34,414 nucleotides of DNA, from the NCBI GenBank assembly GCA_030154105.1, contig JASKKP010000022.1, positions 1-34,414 of the forward strand. Direction: 5' to 3'. This DNA is from Bacillota bacterium (GTDB lineage: Bacteria > Bacillota > DTU030 > DUMP01). Below are positions 8,667-14,420 of the stretch, piece after piece. Within the stretch, counting starts at the first letter, position 1. The number at the start of each line of letters is the position of its first letter. The position numbers and the translations under genes were made by a program. The notes beneath the pieces are model-generated. The model ran no database searches. It was not told the origin of the DNA and saw nothing but the letters and a program-made list of their open reading frames with translations.

Positions 8667-9866
8667 TTGGTGAATGTCGAGAATCTCGAGAGGGTAATCC
8701 AAAAGACGCGAAGAGTTGTGGAAAAAAGCAAGGAGCAGCTCTACCAGTTGGGCGAGAGCGCTAGGACAGAGTACGAAAGGACAAAGCATGAGCTGGAAGC
8801 GGTAAAAAAGGAGATAGCAGGTATTATCAAGGAGGTTGACGACCTAGAAAAGGCCTACGCCCAGGCGAGAAGGCATTTAATGGAAGTCAGCCGCGATTTT
8901 AAGCGTCATAGCGAAGAACAGATTAAACGGGCTTACGAAGAAGCCAATAAAAAGCAGATAGAGCTTTTGAGCAAGCGCGAACAGGAAAAGTTGCTCCGAC
9001 TGCACAGGGACCACCTGGAGCGCAACCTCAAAAACTTGGAGGCCACCATAAAGCGCTCGGAAGAGTTGATTGCCAATGTGGGAATGGTGCTCAAGATATT
9101 AAGCAACGATCTTGATGCCATCAGCAGTCAGATAGGCGAGATGCAGCAGATGCAGGCCTTGGGCCTCTCGGTCATCATGGCCCAGGAAGAAGAGCGCAAG
9201 CGGGTGGCCAGGGAGATTCACGACGGGCCCGCCCAGAGCCTGGCGAACATAGTGATGAGGGCGGAGTTTTGTTTGAAGCTCATGGAAGTTAATCCGGCGA
9301 TGCTGCGGGAGGAACTCTACAGCTTAATGGACCTGGTGCGAAGGAGCCTCCAGGATGTGCGGAAAATAATTTTCGACCTTCGCCCCATGTCCCTTGATGA
9401 TTTGGGCCTTGTGCCCGCCCTCAAGCGTTACGTCGAACAATATATAAACGATCACGGTATTTATGTCGAGATAATAGTAGTGGGCAAGGAATACGAGCTT
9501 CCCTCTCCCCTAGTGGTGGCCATCTTCCGCGTCATCCAGGAATCCATGACCAATATCAGGAAATACGCCAGAGCCACGGAGGTGCTGATTAAAATAGAGT
9601 TCTTGAAAAACAGGATAAACGTGGTCGTCCGTGACAACGGCTGTGGTTTCGACGTGGAAAAAGTAATGGCCGAAAAAAGCGGGTCGGCTTTCGGGCTTAT
9701 CGGAATGAGGGAGCGCATCCAGTTATTGAAAGGCAAGTTTGAAGTAAAATCTTCCCCGGGCCAGGGAACGGAAGTAATTTTAAGTGTACCGACCGCCCCC
9801 GAAGAAAATGGCTTGGTTGGGGTTCGGAGGGGTGAGCATGTCACAGGCGGGCAAAAAACAAATTAA
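8667..9866 (+). CDS. DegS-like soluble sensor histidine kinase
   Basis: The 399-aa protein lacks membrane segments. Residues ~1-160 are a long coiled coil rich in E, K and R, as in DegS. The HisKA_3 domain follows (EEERKRVAREIHDGPAQSL, H185), then FDLRPMSLDDLGLVPAL. The HATPase has an N box (QESMTNIRKYARATEV), DNGCGFD and GLIGMRERIQLLKG. The most plausible start is TTG 8667 (TTG-GTG), with AAAGG upstream; no in-frame ATG is nearby. It probably phosphorylates the overlapping LuxR-type regulator and may receive its signal from the HAMP protein encoded just upstream. It resembles DegS, but the context is the Tad operon, so I do not assign the gene name. Confidence 0.88.
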   Translation: MVNVENLERVIQKTRRVVEKSKEQLYQLGESARTEYERTKHELEAVKKEIAGIIKEVDDLEKAYAQARRHLMEVSRDFKRHSEEQIKRAYEEANKKQIELLSKREQEKLLRLHRDHLERNLKNLEATIKRSEELIANVGMVLKILSNDLDAISSQIGEMQQMQALGLSVIMAQEEERKRVAREIHDGPAQSLANIVMRAEFCLKLMEVNPAMLREELYSLMDLVRRSLQDVRKIIFDLRPMSLDDLGLVPALKRYVEQYINDHGIYVEIIVVGKEYELPSPLVVAIFRVIQESMTNIRKYARATEVLIKIEFLKNRINVVVRDNGCGFDVEKVMAEKSGSAFGLIGMRERIQLLKGKFEVKSSPGQGTEVILSVPTAPEENGLVGVRRGEHVTGGQKTN

Positions 9867-10509
9867 AGTAATTATTGCCGATGACCATGCTCTTCTTCGT
9901 GAAGGCATAAGAAAAATTCTTTCGCTGGAACCGGATATTACCGTGGTCGGGGAAGCCGAAGACGGCGATCAGGTGATAGAGCTGGCCAGGAATACCGACG
10001 TGGACATCATATTGATGGACATCAATATGCCCAATGTTGACGGCATAAAAGCTACGCAGGTGATAAAAGAGGAAAAGCCGGGGGTAAAGATAATTGCCCT
10101 CACGATCCATAACCAGGAAGAGTATTTGTTTGAGCTTATAAGAGGCGGCATTTCCGGCTACGTCTTAAAGGACGTCAGGCCTCACGAGCTTGTGAAAACC
10201 ATCCGGTGCGTGGCGGAGGGGGAGGGTTTTATCCCTCCTTCACTTACCCCAAAAGTTTTCAAGGAGTTTAACCGGCTTTCGAAAAAAAGAGAAGAAGAAT
10301 CTCGCTATCATTTTGATTTGACGGAGAGAGAGCTGGAGGTGCTGCAGCAGATTTGCCTGGGGCTCTCCAATAGGGAAATAGCCGAAAAGCTCTACATAAG
10401 CGAAAAGACGGTGAGGAACCACCTGACCAACATATTTCAGAAGCTGGGAGTCAGCGACCGGACCCAAGCGGTGCTATTTGCCATTAAGCACAATCTGGTG
10501 CAAACCTAG
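9838..10509 (+). CDS. NarL/DegU-type response regulator
   Basis: From ATG 9838 the protein is 223 aa. The receiver domain has D15/D16, phospho-acceptor D61 (LMDINMPNVDG) and K111 (GYVLKDV). The LuxR-type helix-turn-helix at ~158-215 contains LTERELEVLQQICLGLSNRE and KTVRNHLTNIFQKLGVSDR. ATG 9838 has GGAGGGGTGAGC just before it; the in-frame start at 9784 would add 18 residues unrelated to the domain. It overlaps the kinase gene by 29 bases, a sign of translational coupling. It probably controls transcription in response to the kinase, perhaps of the pilus genes, but no target can be seen. Its 3' end overlaps a gene on the other strand. Confidence 0.92.
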   Translation: MSQAGKKQIKVIIADDHALLREGIRKILSLEPDITVVGEAEDGDQVIELARNTDVDIILMDINMPNVDGIKATQVIKEEKPGVKIIALTIHNQEEYLFELIRGGISGYVLKDVRPHELVKTIRCVAEGEGFIPPSLTPKVFKEFNRLSKKREEESRYHFDLTERELEVLQQICLGLSNREIAEKLYISEKTVRNHLTNIFQKLGVSDRTQAVLFAIKHNLVQT

Positions 10510-11061
10510 CCCTGGCCGCACGCCCGGTGCGCGAGAGCGCGCAAGGAAGACCGCCCTTTTGTGCCGCGCTGCAATGTCGCCACGATGTCGCGTTAGGTTC
10601 CGGTCCTGCGCGACGTTGCTCGCGTCTAATAAAGCGTTAAAGAAAGTTGTCTCTTGTGAAAATAACGGGGCAAAGTAGTAGTATTTGACTATCACTTGGT
10701 TCATTAGCTGTTGGGGACCTTCGGTGTCGACGAAGATGCTGATTTTAGATTCACGTAGTGGAGGTATTGCTATTCTTAGATTTTCGGTGCGTCTTAGTTC
10801 CATTGAGGGAGTCACGACCTTTTGCACGCGTACGGCACCTTCAGGCAATCGAATGGAGTCTAGGTAAAGAGTGAAAAACTGTGACGGATTAACAACCGTA
10901 ACTTGTATTAAGCAGGTTTCCCTGTCAACAATCCGATCAAAATGGCTCCAGGTAGGCCTTTTAATGAAGGTGTATTGAATGATGGATTGAATGAGCACAA
11001 CAAGCAAAGCAACAACAAGAAGTGCTGGGACTATCCAATGAAAGGTTCGGTTTAGTTTCAT
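10474..11061 (-). CDS. Membrane-anchored hypothetical protein, possibly with a run-on C-terminus
   Basis: Read on the minus strand, an ideal AGGAGG lies eight bases before the ATG at 11061. The 195-aa product has a cytoplasmic KLNR start, one membrane helix (WIVPALLVVALLVVLIQSII) and a beta-rich extracellular part (CLIQVTVVNPSQFFTLYLDS). I do not recognise a family. The DNA of the first ~140 codons is visibly more AT-rich than its neighbours. From about 10620 to the stop the DNA turns GC-rich, and the protein becomes arginine-rich (RHRGDIAARHKRAVFLARSR) before overlapping the response regulator by 36 bases tail to tail. The last 40-50 residues may therefore be run-on after loss of the native stop. 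Confidence 0.6.
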   Translation of the reverse strand: MKLNRTFHWIVPALLVVALLVVLIQSIIQYTFIKRPTWSHFDRIVDRETCLIQVTVVNPSQFFTLYLDSIRLPEGAVRVQKVVTPSMELRRTENLRIAIPPLRESKISIFVDTEGPQQLMNQVIVKYYYFAPLFSQETTFFNALLDASNVAQDRNLTRHRGDIAARHKRAVFLARSRAPGVRPGLGLHQIVLNGK

Positions 11062-11129
11062 CTTAAAAACCTCCTGTGGCTCGAGTAGTAAGGTGATGTC
11101 CTAACGGTGCTAGACGATCGAACGCTTCA

Positions 11130-11290
11130 TCACCCAACCCTGGCTCTCAGTTTCTCAACTATATCCTCAAATTCCCTATCTACCCGGCCTGAACTAAGTT
11201 CCCAAGAAATCTCATACTGCTTTCCTTCTCACAAAAAACAAATACCTCCGATTCTTAGACGCTGCACAGTACCACTTCGTTCACGTTTTT
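11130..11290 (-). pseudogene. Decayed, frameshifted gene remnant of unknown family
   Basis: On the minus strand, two adjoining frames join into a protein-like sequence. One contains KWYCAASKNRRYLFFVR (about 11280 to 11226). The other starts with EGKQYEISWELSSGR, continues with VDREFEDIVEKLRARV and stops at 11130-11132. A one-base shift inside the AGAAGGAAAG run would fuse them. The mixed charged and amphipathic pattern looks coding, but no intact start remains, and upstream frames (to ~11435) are broken by stops. I cannot name the family. It lies directly upstream of, and in the same direction as, the AT-rich hypothetical gene. The call is by eye and uncertain. Confidence 0.35.
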
Positions 11291-11576
11291 TGACAGCGTT
11301 TTGCAGGAGCTGTGGGCTGGCCCGTTTACAGGCGAAAAGACGGTCCGGTAAGCCGGGCGAGATATGATTCATTTTAAAAGAGGGACGTAATATCCGAACA
11401 CCCGCCGTGAATGAAAGCAGGCATCGACAGCCCATTTACGGTTCTTAGAAAGAAGAGAGTTCAGCCCCCAGGTTTACACCTGGGGGCTTCTAATCAACGA
11501 CGGTCATAACGGAGGAGGAGCAGGGGGAACAGCCGGCCAAGGGCTTGTATTCGGCCGGACACCCGCCCTTCTCCCG
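11133..11576. other. Gap between the hypothetical gene and the hydG companion
   Basis: Together with 11062-11132 this is a stretch of about 515 bases with no intact gene. It holds the decayed minus-strand remnant (11130-11290), a perfect 10-bp hairpin at 11464-11487, and an interrupted CCGGCC/GGCCGG inverted repeat near 11530-11560, just beyond the stop of the 102-aa gene. Between 11290 and 11460 I see nothing I can support. No clear promoter was found for the hypothetical gene at 11061. Confidence 0.5.
11464..11487. terminator. Perfect 10-bp hairpin, possible terminator or insertion-element end
   Basis: GCCCCCAGGT and ACCTGGGGGC are separated by a four-base TTAC loop. The stem is perfect, but neither side has a clean T run (CTTCTAATC on the plus strand, CTGAAC on the minus strand). 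It lies ~90 bases after the 102-aa gene on the minus strand and could end the hydG transcript. It shares the CCCCCAGG/CCTGGGGG core with the terminator at 13609-13638. An IS200/IS605-type subterminal hairpin is an alternative. Confidence 0.5.
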
Positions 11577-11885
11577 TTAAAATCCCAACGCGGTCTTCAC
11601 TTCTTGGATTAACCGAGAATAGACTTCGCTATTTAGTTCCCGGCTGGGTTCGCAAAAAAGGTAGAGATCATCTTTAACGTGGATTTTGACGGCAGGCAAA
11701 TAGGTTTCTTCTCCCGCCCCGGCCAGGAAGTGCAAGCGATGACCCAGGGCCTGGGCGAAGTAGGCCTTGGCAATAGGATAGCGGGTACAGATCTCTGCGG
11801 CGATCTGCTCCAGGACCGCCGCTGGTGGAATTGACCGGCCGGAAGGCGGGCTTTGCTGCTGGCTAGAAATAGAGGTCACGTTCAC
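11577..11885 (-). CDS. Hypothetical 102-aa protein coupled to the hydG-type gene
   Basis: The gene begins with GTG at 11885 inside the 3' end of the hydG-type gene (23-base overlap) and has GGAGG seven to eight bases upstream, so translation is probably coupled. The 102-aa product has no membrane segment. After a Ser/Pro/Gln-rich N-terminus it contains ICTRYPIAKAYFAQALGHRL, VKIHVKDDLYLFCEPSR and a C-terminal helix (YSRLIQEVKTALGF), suggesting a small alpha/beta fold. I do not recognise the family. Tight linkage suggests it assists or regulates the maturase (inference). It is not the usual small ACT-type TM1266 regulator, as far as I can judge. Confidence 0.7.
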   Translation of the reverse strand: MNVTSISSQQQSPPSGRSIPPAAVLEQIAAEICTRYPIAKAYFAQALGHRLHFLAGAGEETYLPAVKIHVKDDLYLFCEPSRELNSEVYSRLIQEVKTALGF

Positions 11886-13338
11886 CCGCCTCCAAGCGCT
11901 GCAGCCGCTCGCGGACGGCCTGTGCCTGGGCCGGGTGGCTGGCTTCCAGTGCGGCCAGGTAGTGCTTTATCACCTTCTCGCCTGCTTGGCGCGTGGCAGG
12001 CGAAGCATAGTCTAAAAGGTATTCCTTAAAGGTTAGTACGGCATTCGGAGTGCAGAAGTTCTTAACGAAACCCTTTTTGGCCAAAGACATGAAGTGCTCT
12101 CCCGTCCGGCCGCAGCGGTATCCCGCGGTGCAAAAAGAAGGGATGTAGCCGTCTTCGCACAGTTCCCGGATAAAATCGTCCAGCGAACGGGTATCGCCCA
12201 GCTGGAACTGCTCGCGTTCGGGTATGTGCTCGCGTTCCATTTCTTCATAGCCGCCTATGGCTATACGCGAGCCGGCGTCCACCTGGGATACACCTAAGGG
12301 GATTACTTCCCGGCGCAGCTCGGGTCGTTCACGGGCGGTAAGAATGAGGCCGGTGTAAGGTACGGCGCATCTTAAGACGGCCACGATCTTTTTCAGGTCC
12401 TCATCGGCGACGAGGTAAGGCGATGAGGTGGCGTACGGCGTGTTCACGGCCGGCTGCAGGCGGGGGAAAGAAATGGTGTGCGGGCCGACACCGAATTCGC
12501 GCTCCAAATCCTGGGCGTGGTAGAGGAGGCCCAGCACTTCAAAGCGCCACTTGTAGAGCCCGAACAGGGCGCCGATGGCCACGTCGTCGATGCCTGCCTC
12601 TTCGGCCCGGTGAAGGGAAAATAAACGCCAGGTATAGACATGCTTCAAGGTGCCTCGGGGATGGAGGCGGGCATAAGTGGCGTGGTGATACGTTTCCTGG
12701 AACACCTGAAAAGTGCCGATCCCCACTTCCTTGAGCTGCCGATATTCATCGACGAAAAGGGGTGCGGCGTTGACATTAACGCGGCGAATTTCACCGTTTC
12801 CCTTACGGGTGGCATAAATCCTTCTTATGCTTTCGCACATAAAATCTATATCGCTGGCAGGGTGCTCGCCGTAGACGACAATTAAGCGCTTGTGGCCGCG
12901 GGTAACCAGGGCTTGGACTTCCTTTTCCAACTGCTCCCAGGTAAGGGTTTGGCCGCGGACCTGGGAATTCGAATGCCGGAAACCGCAATAAATGCAGTCA
13001 TTGACACAGGGACTAGAGATGTAAAGCGGGGCAAAAAGCACGATCCGGTTGCCGTAAATCTCTTGTTTAATTTCGCGGGCAACGGCGTACGTCTCCTGCC
13101 AGAGATCTTCATCCGTATTGTTAAGGAGTACCGCCGCTTCCTCGGGCTCAAGCCCTACCAAACTCCTGGCTTTGGCCAGCACATCGCGTACCCTTTCCTT
13201 GGCCGGATTGGCCGTCTCTTCGAGAAGCGCTTCGATTTTGGCGTCATCAATGAAATCCCGCCGCTTCTCCTTAGCTTCGTGCTCTAAGATCCTTTCCAAG
13301 CGTTCTTCTGCCCAGCTTCTTTCGGCCGCGCTCAACAT
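11863..13338 (-). CDS. hydG: HydG-type radical SAM tyrosine lyase with a variant auxiliary-cluster motif
   Basis: HydG cleaves tyrosine to supply CO and CN for the H-cluster of [FeFe]-hydrogenase. The 491-aa product has the expected length and the radical SAM motif CX3CX2C (C111, C115, C118: CVNDCIYCGF), followed by conserved HydG stretches (PHTISFPRLQPA; GGYEEMEREHIPEREQFQLG). Classical HydG has a C-terminal CX2CX22C binding the auxiliary iron-sulfur cluster. Here C403 and C429 keep their spacing, but the middle cysteine is G406, with a new cysteine three residues later (C409: SFCTAGYRCGRTGEHF). The family assignment is firm, but this may be a divergent paralogue with altered chemistry. The ATG has AAAGGAGG upstream. 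No hydE, hydF or hydrogenase gene is in the window. Confidence 0.85.
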   Translation of the reverse strand: MLSAAERSWAEERLERILEHEAKEKRRDFIDDAKIEALLEETANPAKERVRDVLAKARSLVGLEPEEAAVLLNNTDEDLWQETYAVAREIKQEIYGNRIVLFAPLYISSPCVNDCIYCGFRHSNSQVRGQTLTWEQLEKEVQALVTRGHKRLIVVYGEHPASDIDFMCESIRRIYATRKGNGEIRRVNVNAAPLFVDEYRQLKEVGIGTFQVFQETYHHATYARLHPRGTLKHVYTWRLFSLHRAEEAGIDDVAIGALFGLYKWRFEVLGLLYHAQDLEREFGVGPHTISFPRLQPAVNTPYATSSPYLVADEDLKKIVAVLRCAVPYTGLILTARERPELRREVIPLGVSQVDAGSRIAIGGYEEMEREHIPEREQFQLGDTRSLDDFIRELCEDGYIPSFCTAGYRCGRTGEHFMSLAKKGFVKNFCTPNAVLTFKEYLLDYASPATRQAGEKVIKHYLAALEASHPAQAQAVRERLQRLEAGERDLYF

Positions 13339-13608
13339 CAGGCCGTCCTCCTTTACTTAATCTCTCGGCCAGCAAAAATGCCACGCTTACCGGCGTCGGA
13401 ACTTGAGCAACCGGCAACGTGGCCTTACACAGCGCATACCATATTTCTCTTCCCCCCTTAGCCCTCGCTCGCAGAATTCCCCTGAGCTCAGGTACTCGAG
13501 GCCAGCTGTTTCCTAGCCTTCGCCGCAGCCCGAACGGCCTTGGCTTGGGCCGTAGAAACTTTCTTGACATGAGTTTAACATATGCTAGGGCGTAACTCAA
13601 GAGGGAGC
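13339..13608 (-). promoter_or_regulatory. Long upstream region of the hydG-type gene, possible promoter
   Basis: About 300 bases separate the hydG-type start from the nitroreductase stop. After the terminator (13609-13638) the minus strand contains TTGAGT, 17 bases, then TAAACT (about 13601 to 13573), a weak match to a sigma-A promoter. The remaining ~220 bases would form a long leader. I found no riboswitch I can name. Open frames across it look random and arginine-rich. Confidence 0.3.
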
Positions 13609-13638
13609 AAAACCCCCAGGACATGCCTGGGGGCTTTT
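13609..13638. terminator. Bidirectional Rho-independent terminator after the nitroreductase gene
   Basis: An A run, an 8-bp stem (CCCCCAGG/CCTGGGGG), a five-base loop and a T run form a symmetrical terminator. It starts two bases beyond the nitroreductase stop on the minus strand and would separate that gene from the hydG-type gene downstream. Confidence 0.8.
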
Positions 13639-13640
13639 CG

Positions 13641-14141
13641 CTACCAGCGGTCGTAATGCACGCGGTTTGGGTTAAAGCGGTCGGCCGGCGGCTTCTGCTC
13701 TGCCGGGTAGCCGACGGGGATGAGGGCGAAGGGCAGCACTTTTTCCGGGAGACCAAAGAGTTGCTGCAGGGCGCGCACGCGCTCTTCGCGCGGGTAAACG
13801 CCCAGCCATACGGCACCGAGGCCCTTGCTCTGGGCGGCGATGAGAATGTTTTCTGTAGCCGCGGCGCAGTCTTGCACCCAGTAGCCGTTCATAACGTCCA
13901 GGGAGAGGTCGCCGCAGACCATAATGGCCAGCTGCGCTCCCGGTACCATTTGGGCATAAGGGTGAATCTTAGGGATTTCGGCGAGGAGCTTGCGGTCCTT
14001 GATAACGACGAAATGCCAGGGCTGTTCATTGTTGGCCGACGGAGCGCTCATGGCCGCCCGGAGAAGATAGGTAACGTCTTCATCCGAAACTGGCTGGTCC
14101 GTGTACTTACGGATGCTCCGCCGGGTAAGAATCGGATCCAC
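13641..14141 (-). CDS. Nitroreductase family FMN-dependent oxidoreductase
   Basis: The 166-aa product has the nitroreductase fold signatures: RRSIRKYTDQPVSDEDV near the N-terminus (phosphate and FMN contact), SAPSANNEQPWHFVVIKD, and GLGAVWLGVYPREERV, ending with ALIPVGYPAEQKPPADRF. Such short nitroreductases use NAD(P)H and FMN to reduce quinones, nitro compounds or other electrophiles; the substrate here cannot be told. The start is GTG at 14141 with GAGAGGTG upstream. It appears to be a single-gene unit, with its own possible promoter at 14197-14202 and a terminator at 13609-13638. An inverted repeat lies between promoter and start. Confidence 0.92.
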   Translation of the reverse strand: MDPILTRRSIRKYTDQPVSDEDVTYLLRAAMSAPSANNEQPWHFVVIKDRKLLAEIPKIHPYAQMVPGAQLAIMVCGDLSLDVMNGYWVQDCAAATENILIAAQSKGLGAVWLGVYPREERVRALQQLFGLPEKVLPFALIPVGYPAEQKPPADRFNPNRVHYDRW

Positions 14142-14162
14142 CTTATTTCACCTCTCAACCCT

Positions 14163-14180
14163 GGTTCCCCTGCGGGAACC
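14163..14180. promoter_or_regulatory. Inverted repeat in the nitroreductase leader
   Basis: GGTTCCC and GGGAACC are separated by four bases (CTGC). The repeat lies ~20 bases before the nitroreductase start and ~17 bases after a TATACT on the minus strand (14202-14197). It would therefore fall at the start of the transcript, a typical place for an operator or an RNA hairpin. The -35 region is poor. Nothing resembling a terminator T run follows on either strand. Confidence 0.4.
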
Positions 14181-14420
14181 AAATTATGTCTCCCCTAGTA
14201 TATTCGCTATCAAGTTCGGTTATCCTACCCGGTCGCCGGCAAGGAGGCTGCTACGAGGCGTGGCGCGCCTTGGGAGAATGGAGGGGGAAAGACCGCCCAC
14301 GCTGCCGGAAATGCCATGGCAGTGAAGGGGAGCCTAAGTTCTAAAGCCGGACCTGCCGATAAAAGAAATAAGGCTATTTGTCGGGCCGAACGGCCAACCA
14401 AACCTACGAGGTGTGCTGAC

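Noticed and set aside
10529..10542. GCGCG-AGAG-CGCGC hairpin after the response regulator as a terminator
   Set aside because: The stem is only five pairs and no T run follows; it lies within the overlapping minus-strand gene.
11464..11487. Hairpin as the right end of an IS200/IS605 element with tnpB
   Set aside because: No TnpA or TnpB coding sequence is found nearby on either strand; kept only as an alternative.
13271..13816. Minus-strand open frame spanning the hydG leader
   Set aside because: It overlaps both hydG and the nitroreductase gene out of frame, its translation is arginine/serine-rich, and the terminator at 13609-13638 lies inside it.
14343..14358. AAAGCCGGACCTGCCG, resembling the B12 box of a cobalamin riboswitch
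   Set aside because: The consensus middle bases are missing and the conserved upstream core (CCCGCCACTGTAA-like) is absent; the downstream gene is a surface protein, not a cobalamin gene.
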